Assembly (NCBI RefSeq): GCF_024294905.1
Contig: NZ_JANCOC010000005.1
Location: forward strand, 62,001 to 126,000
Direction: 5' to 3'
From: Rothia gullae
GTDB lineage: Bacteria; Actinomycetota; Actinomycetes; Actinomycetales; Micrococcaceae
Length of the DNA: 64,000 nucleotides
Shown: positions 28,021-36,751 of the stretch, piece by piece
Layout of the letters: every line of letters begins with the position of its first letter
Numbering within the stretch: position 1 is the first letter of the stretch
Program-made: the position numbers and the translations under genes
Notes under the pieces: model-generated
The model's input: the letters and a program-made list of their open reading frames with translations, nothing else
Told to the model about the DNA's origin: nothing
Databases searched by the model: none

Positions 28021-28093
28021 GATCAGTCTTGAGTTTTGAGATAGGGGGGTAGCCCTATAAGCTAGGCCGCAAAACTTCTGCGTCCTGAATGCT

Positions 28094-28495
28094 CTAGAAC
28101 TGGCCGTGATTACGCTCGTCCCAGCGGTTCTCCAGGCGGTTCATGAAGGAAGACTGTTCCTTCTGCTCACGCTGACGCACACGGGCTGCACCTTCTGCCT
28201 TACCGCCGAGGAAGGAATCCACCGGGGTCTTCTTGCTGGTGGTCGCAAAGTACACGCCACCCGCTGCGAATAGGAAGCCGAATACGCCCAGCCAGATCAT
28301 ATTAGATGCGACCGCACCGATAATGATGCCCAGACCGATAAGAACGAAGAGAATACCGAGAGCCAGGTGGCGGGCACTAAAAACGGGTGCGGTGTTGCCG
28401 GTAGAAGACAAGGAGGAGGCAAAGTTCGGGTCCTCGCTGCTCATAAGCTCTTCGAGCTGGTCCAGAACTTTCTGTTCACGCTCGGACAGTGCCAT
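28094..28495 (-). CDS. DUF3040 membrane protein
   Basis: Small actinobacterial membrane protein of unknown function. The family signature LSEREQKVLDQLEELM opens the protein. Two hydrophobic segments lie in the middle (LALGILFVLIGLGIIIGAV, then IWLGVFGFLFAAGGVYF). The C-terminus is polar and charged (RQREQKEQSSFMNRLENRW). The ATG at 28495 is preceded by AAAGGAG at 6 nt, giving 133 residues, the usual size. A DUF3040 gene next to mraZ or dinB is common in actinobacteria, e.g. Rv2169c-like proteins; no function can be inferred beyond that. Confidence 0.88.
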   Translation of the reverse strand: MALSEREQKVLDQLEELMSSEDPNFASSLSSTGNTAPVFSARHLALGILFVLIGLGIIIGAVASNMIWLGVFGFLFAAGGVYFATTSKKTPVDSFLGGKAEGAARVRQREQKEQSSFMNRLENRWDERNHGQF

Positions 28496-28689
28496 TGTTT
28501 TCTCCTTTGAGGTGTCTCTGCTCAAGATGAAGGTCAGTATCAGTCGCTGCGGTGTTTCAGCTGGCGCGGTGCGCGCTTGACTCCCATCGTACCCCGCCGG
28601 GTGGGGTTAGCGCATTCTTTTTCAGGCAGAAGTACTTGAAGGTCTTCCGCGGAGGGGGCGCAGCCCTTTCTGCGGCGATTTCCCTCGAC

Positions 28690-30084
28690 CTAGTTCCTTT
28701 CCTCTACCTTTTGCTCAGCCTTTTGCTCGGCCCTTTCCTCGACCTTCTGTTCCGGCGCAACCACCCCGGAGGCTGGCTTGAGGCTTTCGCTGCTGTACCT
28801 GCGGTGAATCGCGTCCATGACGTGCTCCACCTCCGACCATCTGCCGCTTTTCACGAGGCGAGCACCAGAACCCGAGCGAACACCATTCCCGAAGCTTTTG
28901 CCCGCTCCCCCGCCCCCTCGTTGTGCGGAGGCGGTTTGTGCGGGGCGCGGGTTTACCCCGCTCTGGATGGAGTCGAAGAGGGTTTGTTGCACCCCGTCTT
29001 CCGCTCGGGCGAGCTTTTCGGCGCGCACTCCGATGAGTCGCAGGGCGCGGGGTGCCGTCTGCCCTACTACGATTTCATCTGCTCGCAGGGCTTCCAACGC
29101 CAGGGAGGCGATCTGCATACCGGAGTCCACGGGCACGTTTAGTGCTATAGCGCGGGTGTGCGTTTCGAAGGTGCTGTAGCGGATTTTGAGGCTAAGCCCT
29201 CCGGCGAGTTTCCCTACCGATCGCAGGCGCTTTCCCAGCTTGAGACTCAGCTCCCGAATGGCAGCACTCACCTCCTGGGCATCGGTCGTATCCGTCTCAA
29301 AGGTGTGCTCGCCACCCATGCTTTTCTCTTCACGTTCGGTGATCACGGGGCGTTCATCAATGCCGCGCGCCATGGCCCAGAGGTGCTCACCCTGGGCAGC
29401 GCCGAAGCGTTCTTTGAGCCAGTCCAGGCTCATGGACCTCATCTGGGCGATGGTGTGAATACCGTATCGAGAGAGCTGCTCGGTGCTTTTCGCACCCACT
29501 CCCCACAGGTCGCTGACTTTTCTCGGGTCAAGAAATTCTTGAACACGCTCGGGCGGAATGACCCACAGCCCGTTCGGTTTACTACCTGTAGACGCCATTT
29601 TGGCGAGCAGTTTATTAGGCGCCACCCCCGCGGAGGAGGGCAGGGAGAGTTCCTGCGCGATGCGGTCGCGAGCGCGCTGCGCCAGGGCTACGGGATCTTG
29701 GCCGTGAAGATAGGCGCCGGTGAGGTCCACGAAAGCTTCATCCACGCTGACTTGCTCCACGTATGGGCTCAGATCGTTCAGGATAGCCATGACGGCGCGG
29801 GAGTAGTGCCGGTAGTCGCCGCGCAGCGGCAGGACGGTAGCGTTGGGGCTGAGGTTCCGGGCGCGGCTGAGCGGCATGCCGGAGCGCACTCCGTGGGCAC
29901 GTGCCTCATAGGAAGCGGAGCAGACGACCGAGCGGGGGCCCAGGGGTGCCACGATAATGGGCTCACCGCGCAGAGCGGGGTTTTCGAGGAGTTCGACGTT
30001 GACGAAGAAGGCGTCCATGTCCAGGTGCATAATGACGCGGCCGTTCCCTGCGCCGCTAGCCTTACCGGTTCGCGTCTGTTCCAT
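28690..30084 (-). CDS. dinB: DNA polymerase IV (Y family)
   Basis: Error-prone translesion polymerase. The catalytic motifs are HLDMDAFFVNVE near residue 20 and SVDEAFVDLTG near 115 (SVDE in place of the common SIDE), with YEARAHGVRSGMPLSRA between. The helix-hairpin-helix and little-finger domains follow. QQTLF at about residues 366-370 is a likely beta-clamp binding motif. The tail beyond it is Gly/Arg/Gln-rich and ends in EQK/VEER repeats. The start at 30084 follows AGGAGGCGAC. The product has 464 residues, longer than DinB's usual 350-410 because of the tail. No LexA-type box was seen upstream. Confidence 0.95.
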   Translation of the reverse strand: MEQTRTGKASGAGNGRVIMHLDMDAFFVNVELLENPALRGEPIIVAPLGPRSVVCSASYEARAHGVRSGMPLSRARNLSPNATVLPLRGDYRHYSRAVMAILNDLSPYVEQVSVDEAFVDLTGAYLHGQDPVALAQRARDRIAQELSLPSSAGVAPNKLLAKMASTGSKPNGLWVIPPERVQEFLDPRKVSDLWGVGAKSTEQLSRYGIHTIAQMRSMSLDWLKERFGAAQGEHLWAMARGIDERPVITEREEKSMGGEHTFETDTTDAQEVSAAIRELSLKLGKRLRSVGKLAGGLSLKIRYSTFETHTRAIALNVPVDSGMQIASLALEALRADEIVVGQTAPRALRLIGVRAEKLARAEDGVQQTLFDSIQSGVNPRPAQTASAQRGGGGAGKSFGNGVRSGSGARLVKSGRWSEVEHVMDAIHRRYSSESLKPASGVVAPEQKVEERAEQKAEQKVEERN

Positions 30085-30269
30085 GTCGCCTCCTCTCATA
30101 GTTTCTACGCCTACCTACCGAAAATATAGCACATTTCTACGAAAAACGGAGGCAATATATCGTAAATATATTCGTAAATGCGCTCTCTTGGGCTTTTCTC
30201 CACTAAGCTAGAAGAAGTGCACACCGCACGGCATCAGGACCGTACATAGCGACCATCAGCGAGGATAGT

Positions 30270-31496
30270 ATGACTCCCCCTTCTCCTTCCGGAGCACCCA
30301 CTCCCCAGGCGACCGAGAGCCTCACCGTAGCGGCACCGAATATCCCGGCAGCTTCTGCGCACCTCGCCGAGCGTATTGCTGAAGAGCAGCGAGCCTACCT
30401 GCACGCTTTTGACACTCTCATGGCGGAGTTTTTTACCCGCCAGCGTGAGCTACTTGAGGGCATTTCCTCGGAGACCCTACCCCTACTTGAGGCTATTGAA
30501 TCTCTCTCCACCGGCGGCAAGCGCCTGCGTGCCCTGCTGAGCTACTGGGGTTGGCGCGGTGCCGGCGGCGCAGCCGTAACCGAGAACCGCGCGTCCTGGT
30601 CTATTGTGAAGGCCGGCATGGCGGTGGAGCTGTTTCAGACCTCAGCACTGATTCACGACGACATTATCGACCGCTCCGATACCCGCCGCGGCGCTCCCTC
30701 CGTGCACAAGCGTTTTGAGGCGGCGCACGAGCAGAATAGTTGGCGCGGTGATGCTTTCAACTACGGTCTGACCGGCGGTATTCTTGCCGGCGACCTGACC
30801 CTGGCGTGGTCTGCCGAGGTTTTCGCGTCTCTGGGCGAGGGAGCGATTTATGGGGCCCCTGCGCGCACTATTTTTGACCGGATGCGCACCGAGGTTCTGG
30901 CGGGCCAGTACCTGGATGTCTACTCCGAGGTTCTCGAAACCGAGGACGCTCAGGCGGCTCTGCAGCGTGCCCTGAACGTGATTCGTTTCAAGTCCGCCAA
31001 GTACTCATGCGAGCACCCCTTCACGATTGGTGGTGCTCTGGCTCTGCAGGCTGCCGCGCTGGAGAGCGGTGCCGTGAGCGAGCAGCACCCGGTACTTGCC
31101 GGCTACCGTGCGTTCGGCCTGCCGCTGGGTGAGGGTTTCCAGCTACGTGATGACGAGCTGGGCGTCTTCGGCCAGCCCGAGGTGACCGGCAAGCCCGCTG
31201 GCGATGACCTGCGTGAGGGTAAGCGTACCGTGCTGGTGGCGTTCACCTCCGCCGTCCTCGACGAGAAGGACGCGGCGCTTCTGCACAATAGCTTGGGCAA
31301 CCCCGAGCTGAGCGATGAGCAGGTGGAGAGCATCCGTGAGCTGATGGTTTCTTCGGGCGCTTTTGCCAAGCATGAGCAGCTGATTGAGCAGAAGTCTCAG
31401 GCTGTGTTTGAGGCGCTGGAGGCGATGAACCTGGACGAGCTGACGCATGCGGCGCTGACCGATATCGTGGGTCGTGCTCTGCGCCGCAAGGCATAG
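30270..31496 (+). CDS. Polyprenyl diphosphate synthase (trans-isoprenyl transferase)
   Basis: Condenses isopentenyl diphosphate with allylic diphosphates to make GGPP or a longer chain for menaquinone or carotenoids. The first aspartate-rich motif is DDIIDRSDTRRG (residues 130-141) and the second is RDDELGVFGQPEVTGKP. The chain-length region before the first motif (AVELFQTSALIH) does not let me assign product length safely. The 408 residues include an N-terminal Pro/Ala-rich leader of about 40. It matches the mycobacterial idsA2 position upstream of the Rv2175c-pknL pair. A 23-nt imperfect duplication spans its stop codon. Confidence 0.93.
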   Translation: MTPPSPSGAPTPQATESLTVAAPNIPAASAHLAERIAEEQRAYLHAFDTLMAEFFTRQRELLEGISSETLPLLEAIESLSTGGKRLRALLSYWGWRGAGGAAVTENRASWSIVKAGMAVELFQTSALIHDDIIDRSDTRRGAPSVHKRFEAAHEQNSWRGDAFNYGLTGGILAGDLTLAWSAEVFASLGEGAIYGAPARTIFDRMRTEVLAGQYLDVYSEVLETEDAQAALQRALNVIRFKSAKYSCEHPFTIGGALALQAAALESGAVSEQHPVLAGYRAFGLPLGEGFQLRDDELGVFGQPEVTGKPAGDDLREGKRTVLVAFTSAVLDEKDAALLHNSLGNPELSDEQVESIRELMVSSGAFAKHEQLIEQKSQAVFEALEAMNLDELTHAALTDIVGRALRRKA

Positions 31497-31541
31497 ATGC
31501 GCTACGTCGCAAGGCGTAGAGGTTCAACACAGTTAGAACGT

Positions 31542-31589
31542 TAAATAGGTTGAGGCGGCATACCGAAGTATGCCGCCTCAACCTATTTA
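31542..31589. terminator. Bidirectional terminator, 22-bp perfect stem
   Basis: TAAATAGGTTGAGGCGGCAT and its exact complement, extended to 22 pairs, enclose a CGAA tetraloop. A/T-rich ends on both sides (the stem ends in TATTTA) allow termination of the polyprenyl synthase on the plus strand and of the Rv2175c-like gene on the minus strand, which converge here. Confidence 0.8.
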
Positions 31590-31623
31590 GCTATAGTACT
31601 GAGCCGCTATTACCAAGCTGGTA

Positions 31624-31992
31624 TTACCAAGCCAGTGCCTGCGCACGGCGACGGATTTCAGTCTTACGACCGTCAATCAGCGCGTCGATGGGACGGCCGG
31701 GCAGGGACTCGTCGCTGGTGTACAGCCACACGATAGCTTCTTCATCGCTAAAGCCGGAATCCTTCAGGACAGCGAGGGTACCCTTGAGGGATTCGAGTAC
31801 TCGCGAACCGTTCATGAACAGTGCGGGTACCTTGCGCACGTTGGTTTCCGGGTCGCGCAGCGCGATGAGCGTACCGTCAGAAATCAGGTTGTGGACGCGG
31901 GTCACCTTAAGGTCGAGGGCCTGCGCAATTTCGGGGATGGTTACCCAATCGCCGACGAGGGCGAAGGTCTGAGCAATATTTTCGTTAGTCAC
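31624..31992 (-). CDS. Rv2175c-family DNA-binding protein
   Basis: A 122-residue winged-helix protein homologous to mycobacterial Rv2175c, which is phosphorylated by PknL and loses DNA binding. The N-terminal helix-turn-helix (DWVTIPEIAQALDLKVTRVH, about residues 14-33) is followed by the C-terminal half containing VPALFMNGSRVLESLKGTL and EAIVWLYTSDESLPGRPI. It is divergent from the kinase gene with 215 nt between, the same arrangement as in mycobacteria. Thr9 (in AQTFAL) might correspond to the N-terminal phosphorylation site; this is inference. Confidence 0.88.
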   Translation of the reverse strand: MTNENIAQTFALVGDWVTIPEIAQALDLKVTRVHNLISDGTLIALRDPETNVRKVPALFMNGSRVLESLKGTLAVLKDSGFSDEEAIVWLYTSDESLPGRPIDALIDGRKTEIRRRAQALAW

Positions 31993-32207
31993 CTTTTAAG
32001 AGTGCCAGAGCTGACACGTATTTACCACTTTTGACCCGCATCTGGAGCGGGAGCTCTCCTGCGTGCCTTTCCTTTTGCGCGTTGCCGGCGGTTCTTAGGT
32101 TGGGTTCGGACCCGTCGGTGCTTCTTAAGAATTCGCTGAGTGTTCACCTGCCCGGTGCCCTTTGGCATCGCTTCTGCCCAGGTGGGCGGGCTAAAATGTT
32201 GAGACGT

Positions 32208-33923
32208 ATGAATACTCCCAGCCCACGCCGGATTTCTCCTGTGAACCCTCGTTCTTCTGCAAATACTCCTGTTCCTCCCGCCACTCGTCCCGCTGCCCCG
32301 GATACCGCTATTGGTTCTTCGCAGTGGCTCAGTGGCGCCATTATTGAGGGTCACTACCAGGTGGGTTCGCTTATTGGCCGCGGCGGCATGAGCGAGGTGT
32401 ATTATGCGCTGGACCTGTGGTCGAATAACCCGGTTGCGCTCAAGGTTCTCTCCCCCGCTCTGGCTGAGGATGCAGCGAACCGTCAGAAGTTCCACCGTGA
32501 GGAGCGCTCGATGCGCCAGGTGGGTGGCGGCGGGCATACGGTGGGCGTGATTTCGTCGGGTACCGAATATTTTTCGGGTCAGATAGTCATGTATATCGTG
32601 CTCGAGTACGTGCACGGTTGTACGCTAAGCCAGCTGCTACGTGTGCGTAATGCACTGTCCCTGGGTGAGGCTCTGGATATCCTCATTCCGGTGGTGGAGG
32701 CACTTTCGGAGGTTCATGCGAACCGTTACCTGCACGGCGATATTAAGCCGGGCAATATCCTGTTGGATGCTAACGGTCAGGTGAAGCTCACGGACTTTGG
32801 TCTTTCCCGCCGTGATGATCAGGTGGATGCGGGTGCGCCCATGGGCACCCCCGCATACGTTGCACCGGAGGTCCTTGATCCGAAGGTGAAGGTCGGCGCG
32901 CAGGCAGATATTTTTGCGCTCGGCGTGATGATGTACCGTATGCTTTCAGGTCGTCTGCCCTTTGTTGCTCTGGAGAATGACCAGCAAGTGCTCTATCACA
33001 ACGCCAACATTGAGATGCCTGCGCTGACCGATGTTGCGCCGGGTGCGGACCGCGATATTGCGGGGCTGATTTCGTGGTGTACCCGCAAGCAGCCTCACGC
33101 CCGCCCGGAGGATGCGACCGAGCTGTTTACGGCCCTGCTGGAGATTTCTGAGTCGTTGGGTGAGCACGAGCGTGCTTGGCGTGCCCCCTCGTGCCCGGAG
33201 CCGGAGCTTCCTCTTTGGGAGGCTATTGCCGATATCGCGGAGCGTAGCGGTGCCGCGCAGATGGTGCGTAACACCCCGATTAGTGCTTTTAGCGATGCCC
33301 GCGATCTGCTGGTCTACGACGTGTACTCCCCCGACAGCCTCGTGTACGATGCATCGGCGACTGGTCAGGGTGTACACCTTGCCGACGTCGATGCTGAGGA
33401 CTCGGTGCTGAACCGCCAGGGTATTCCGCCGCTGGTAAGTTCCGCTCCCTATGACGAGGATTCTGAGGGCGAGCCGGAGAAGGGCAAAAAGTCTGCTAAG
33501 CGCGATTTGGGTTCTTTCCTTGACCGTCGTGCGGGTGCGAAGGGCCCTCAGACTCAGTCCGTTGGTATTGGTCCGCAGACGGAGCAGGAGTTCATCTCAG
33601 CTAACGGCGAGTATGCCCCGATTCAGGCGGAACGTTCGTTGAGTCCCGCGGGTTCGCACCGTTCGAAGGCTAAGGGGGCGGCGAGCGCTTCTGAGGCTGA
33701 GGAGCCTACGGGTACTTCTGATGATTCGGCTCAGTCTTCGAAGAAGGATCCTCGCATGCCGACTAAGCAGTTTAGGACTCCGCCCTCGGGTATGGCAGTG
33801 GGCGGTTGGGCTCTGGCGTTGATTCTGATGGGTATGGGTGCGAGCTTTACCGGCTGGTGGCTTGCTACTTCGCTGGTGCAGTCGGAGTGGTGGCGTAATT
33901 TTGAGGCGTTCCTGACTTTCTAG
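32208..33923 (+). CDS. pknL: Serine/threonine protein kinase, PknL-like
   Basis: Membrane-anchored Hanks-type kinase. Domain order: Pro/Ser-rich N-terminus (residues 1-48); kinase domain from about 50 to 310 with GRGGMSEVYYA, the lysine in VALKVL, HGDIKPGNILLD, TDFGLSRRDD and GTPAYVAPEVLD; a polar region of about 200 residues; and one membrane segment near 530-550 (GGWALALILMGMGASF). There are no PASTA repeats. The catalytic loop is HGD rather than HRD, so it is a non-RD kinase. The ATG at 32208 is chosen; TAAAAT 10-15 nt upstream could be a -10 box giving a nearly leaderless mRNA. An in-frame ATG at 32196 is the alternative. Confidence 0.9.
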   Translation: MNTPSPRRISPVNPRSSANTPVPPATRPAAPDTAIGSSQWLSGAIIEGHYQVGSLIGRGGMSEVYYALDLWSNNPVALKVLSPALAEDAANRQKFHREERSMRQVGGGGHTVGVISSGTEYFSGQIVMYIVLEYVHGCTLSQLLRVRNALSLGEALDILIPVVEALSEVHANRYLHGDIKPGNILLDANGQVKLTDFGLSRRDDQVDAGAPMGTPAYVAPEVLDPKVKVGAQADIFALGVMMYRMLSGRLPFVALENDQQVLYHNANIEMPALTDVAPGADRDIAGLISWCTRKQPHARPEDATELFTALLEISESLGEHERAWRAPSCPEPELPLWEAIADIAERSGAAQMVRNTPISAFSDARDLLVYDVYSPDSLVYDASATGQGVHLADVDAEDSVLNRQGIPPLVSSAPYDEDSEGEPEKGKKSAKRDLGSFLDRRAGAKGPQTQSVGIGPQTEQEFISANGEYAPIQAERSLSPAGSHRSKAKGAASASEAEEPTGTSDDSAQSSKKDPRMPTKQFRTPPSGMAVGGWALALILMGMGASFTGWWLATSLVQSEWWRNFEAFLTF

Positions 33924-33967
33924 CACCTGCCGCGCCGCTCTTGCGCCGCACTCAGGTTAAACGCATG

Positions 33968-34006
33968 TGCCCGGGTCTTCATCCTTGTCAGGTGAAGACC
34001 CGGGCA
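33968..34006. terminator. Bidirectional terminator between pknL and aroG
   Basis: TGCCCGGGTCTTCA (33968-33981) and TGAAGACCCGGGCA (33993-34006) form a 14-bp perfect stem with an 11-nt loop. The two genes converge here, so it serves both. U-runs are short on each side. Confidence 0.75.
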
Positions 34007-34058
34007 TTGTCGTGTCGGCTGCTTCCCGCCAACTATCGCGGCGAAAAGCATGAACGTT

Positions 34059-35423
34059 TTATGCGCGGTTCTTGAGGTACTCGGAGACCAGGAACGCGAT
34101 TTCCAGGGACTGCGAGTGGTTCAGACGCGGGTCGCACAGGGACTCGTAGCGATCAGCCAGTGCTGCCTCGTCGATAGCGTCGGAGCCGCCCAGGCATTCG
34201 GTAACGTCGTCGCCGGTCATTTCCACGTGGATACCGCCAGGGAACGAACCTAGCGCTTCGTGTACCTCGAAGAAGCCGCGAACCTCGTCGAGCACGTCGT
34301 CGAAGCGGCGGGTCTTGTAGCCGGAGGGCACGGAGATGGTGTTGCCGTGCATCGGGTCGGTGACCCAGACGACCTTCGCGCCTTCAGCCTGCACACCCTC
34401 AACGATTGCGGGTAGCTTCTCGCGGATGTTCTTCGCACCCATGCGGGTGATGAAGGTCAGGCGGCCGGGCTCGCGGTTCGGGTCGAGCTTGTCAATCAGT
34501 GCGAGTGCATCCTCAGCGGTGGTGGTCGGGCCCAGCTTTACGCCGATGGGGTTGCGGACCTTGGAGAGGAAGTCTACGTGTGCATCGTCGATGCCGCGGG
34601 TGCGCTCGCCTATCCACAGGAAGTGTGCGGAGGTGTCGTAGGGCAGCTGGGTGCGCGAGTCGATGCGGGTAAGGGCACGCTCGTAGTCCAGCACGAGTGC
34701 CTCGTGGCCGACGTACATGTCGGTGGTCTTGAGGGCTTCGAAGTTCACGCCGCATGCTTCCATGAACTTGAGGGCGCGGCCGATTTCGTTGGCGGTCTTG
34801 TCGTAGCGCTCATGCGCGGGGTTGGAGGTAAAGCCGCGGTTCCACTGGTGTACGGCGCGCAGGTCTGCGAAGCCGCCCTTGGTGAAGGCACGCACCAAGT
34901 TCAGGGTGGATGCGCTGGTGTGGTAGCCGCGCAGCATGCGCTTGGGGTCGTGTACGCGGGCTTCGGGGGTGAAGTCGATACCGTTGACGGTCTCGCCGCG
35001 GAAGGAGGGCAGGGTGACGTCGCCGCGGGTTTCCATGTCTGCGGAGCGCGGCTTGGAGAACTGGCCCGCCATACGGCCCATCTTCACCACGGGCATGGAG
35101 GCGCCGTAGGTGAGCACTGCAGACATCTGCAGGATGGTCTTGATGCGGCCGGAGATCTTCTGGGCGGTTGCACCAGCGAAGGTTTCTGCGCAGTCGCCGC
35201 CCTGCAGGAGGAATGCGCGGCCTTCAGCAACCTGACCGAGCGCCTGGCGCATGGCATCAACTTCACCGGCGAAGACGAGCGGGGGTACCGAGTTCAGCTC
35301 GGCGATGGTGCTCTCAAAATCTTCGTGCTCGCTCCATGTGGGCTGCTGGTCAATGTGCAGCTGACGCCAGGTGTCCAGGCCGTGGTCGGTAGCCTGCGAG
35401 GTGCTGAGGTTTTGATTGCTCAT
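34059..35423 (-). CDS. aroG: Class II 3-deoxy-7-phosphoheptulonate (DAHP) synthase
   Basis: First enzyme of the shikimate pathway, condensing phosphoenolpyruvate and erythrose 4-phosphate. It is the plant/mycobacterial class II type, seen from LLQGGDCAETF (metal-ligand cysteine), VVKMGRMAGQFSKPRS, HPDPKRML-like HDPKRMLRGYH and the C-terminal GGIHVEMTGDDVTECLGG. The 454-residue length equals Rv2178c-type proteins. The ATG at 35423 follows GGAGTGAAG. Its position next to pknL matches mycobacteria. Confidence 0.96.
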   Translation of the reverse strand: MSNQNLSTSQATDHGLDTWRQLHIDQQPTWSEHEDFESTIAELNSVPPLVFAGEVDAMRQALGQVAEGRAFLLQGGDCAETFAGATAQKISGRIKTILQMSAVLTYGASMPVVKMGRMAGQFSKPRSADMETRGDVTLPSFRGETVNGIDFTPEARVHDPKRMLRGYHTSASTLNLVRAFTKGGFADLRAVHQWNRGFTSNPAHERYDKTANEIGRALKFMEACGVNFEALKTTDMYVGHEALVLDYERALTRIDSRTQLPYDTSAHFLWIGERTRGIDDAHVDFLSKVRNPIGVKLGPTTTAEDALALIDKLDPNREPGRLTFITRMGAKNIREKLPAIVEGVQAEGAKVVWVTDPMHGNTISVPSGYKTRRFDDVLDEVRGFFEVHEALGSFPGGIHVEMTGDDVTECLGGSDAIDEAALADRYESLCDPRLNHSQSLEIAFLVSEYLKNRA

Positions 35424-35787
35424 CTTCACTCCATCGGATGGTCTTGTGTGTTTTCTGATTCAGCCGCGTTTCGGGTGCTCGGCGCGCCGTGTGCGGCGTG
35501 CTGGCTTGCGATTCTTCAAGCTGAACAGACCTAATTGTACTCTTGCTTGTTTCAACACCTAACCCTGCAGTCAGGTACATCTCACATGTTTAGATAGCGC
35601 CACCAGGTGTCGGGAATACGCGGGTTGATACGCAGGGGTTTTATGCGTAGCGGGTTGATGTACACCGTTGCAGAGCCGCATACGAAGGGGCGGGATGCGG
35701 CACGTACCGCATCCCGCCCTCTGACGTATGTATGCATCTGGCGTATGTGTGCACCCGGGGTGCTGTCTCAGGGTGCTGTCTCAACGT
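35424..35787. other. Intergenic region between plsC-like gene and aroG
   Basis: About 360 nt with no gene. It holds the hairpin at 35688-35719, a 13-nt tandem duplication (GGTGCTGTCTCA at 35759-35770 and 35772-35783) touching the end of the acyltransferase gene, and a repeated GCGGGTTGAT (around 35624 and 35650). The aroG side must carry the aroG promoter; no clear boxes were identified. Confidence 0.4.
35688..35719 (-). terminator. Terminator after the acyltransferase gene
   Basis: GGGCGGGATGCGG (35688-35700) pairs with CCGCATCCCGCCC (35707-35719), 13 bp with a 6-nt loop. It lies about 70 nt past the stop codon of the acyltransferase. The minus-strand 3' side reads CTTCGT, a poor U-run, so termination strength is uncertain. 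Confidence 0.55.
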
Positions 35788-36537
35788 TTAGTGCTGCAGG
35801 TGTGCGACTGCCGCATCAGCGCTCATGTTTTTATCAGCCATGAGCTTCTTGACGCGGTCGGCGTACACGTCCACGTATTCCTGGCCGCTGAGGGCACGGA
35901 TCTCAGAGCCAATACGGTCGGCGATTTCACGCTGAACGCGGTGGCTCAGATCTGAACCGTCGGTGTATTCCTCGAAGGTGAGGGGCTTGCCGATAATGGT
36001 ACGCACCTGGATGGGCTTGCCGTCGTGGCGCAGACGGATACGGTTCGAGCCGGAGGGCTGAATCAGGTCGGTACCGATCTGTCCGACGGGCACTACGGGC
36101 ACGCCTGCTTCAACTGCGAGGCGGGCGACACCGACCTTGGGGCGGTAGCCGCGTCCGTCGGGGCTACGGGTGCCTTCGGGGTAGATGCCGATGATGCCGC
36201 CGTCACTGAGGACCTGCGCGCCGGCGTTGAGGGATTCCTGGCTCTTCTGGCCGCCGGAGCGGTCCATGGGAAGCTGGCCAACGCCGCTGAAGAATGCCGC
36301 CATGGCGCGACCCTTCACGCCGGGGGTGGTGAAGTAGTCGCTCTTGGCGAGGAAGTTCACGGTGCGCGGCATAGCGAGAGGAATAAAAATGGAGTCGCAG
36401 AATGCCAAGTGGTTGCTGGCTACGATGTAGGGTCCCTCGGGCAGGTTTTCCAGGCCAACCACGTCGTGGTGGTAGAGTCCCTGCAGCAGGGGCGAGCCAA
36501 GAACCTTGAGCGTTGAATAGAGGGCGGTGTTAGGCAT
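35788..36537 (-). CDS. 1-acyl-sn-glycerol-3-phosphate acyltransferase family protein
   Basis: PlsC-type enzyme that acylates lysophosphatidic acid or a related acceptor at the membrane. The catalytic NHLAFCDSIF (HX4D motif) is near residue 36. The substrate-binding YPEGTRSPDG and the later VPVVPVGQIGTDL are in place. Start is the ATG at 36537, after GAGGAGACCCCA; a longer frame upstream is spurious. It has 249 residues, the normal size for the family. It is divergent from the alpha/beta hydrolase gene and near the acyl-CoA ligase, suggesting a lipid metabolism group like mycobacterial Rv2182c. Confidence 0.93.
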   Translation of the reverse strand: MPNTALYSTLKVLGSPLLQGLYHHDVVGLENLPEGPYIVASNHLAFCDSIFIPLAMPRTVNFLAKSDYFTTPGVKGRAMAAFFSGVGQLPMDRSGGQKSQESLNAGAQVLSDGGIIGIYPEGTRSPDGRGYRPKVGVARLAVEAGVPVVPVGQIGTDLIQPSGSNRIRLRHDGKPIQVRTIIGKPLTFEEYTDGSDLSHRVQREIADRIGSEIRALSGQEYVDVYADRVKKLMADKNMSADAAVAHLQH

Positions 36538-36751
36538 TGGGGTCTCCTCTCTAAATATTCCCGGGTCAATTCTATCTTGTCTGGAGCGTAGCGAGATAAT
36601 AAAAGAAAGGGAACGATTTTTCTGCACACCGGTGTATCGGTGCGTTTGAGGCAATGAGCCCGCCGGATTGTTGCACCTCAGGTGTTCCGAGCTGGTACGC
36701 AATAGAGCCTGCACCTGCGCTAATAGTGCCGCAGGTAGGCGAAGGAGGAGC

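Larger units (their letters stand above)
27589..28093. other. Intergenic region upstream of mraZ
   Basis: About 500 nt without a supported gene. From mraZ outward it contains a GATGTGTGCC direct repeat (27604-27613 and 27617-27626), a leader of about 150 nt, the MraZ-type repeats at 27753-27782, an AT-rich stretch (27805-27860) likely to hold the dcw promoter, and the terminator of the DUF3040 gene at 27989-28020. No convincing -35/-10 pair could be fixed by eye. Confidence 0.45.

Noticed and set aside
30085-30269. LexA/SOS box upstream of dinB
   Set aside because: No CGAAC-N4-GTTCG-type palindrome found; only AT-rich repeats (TCGTAAAT twice).
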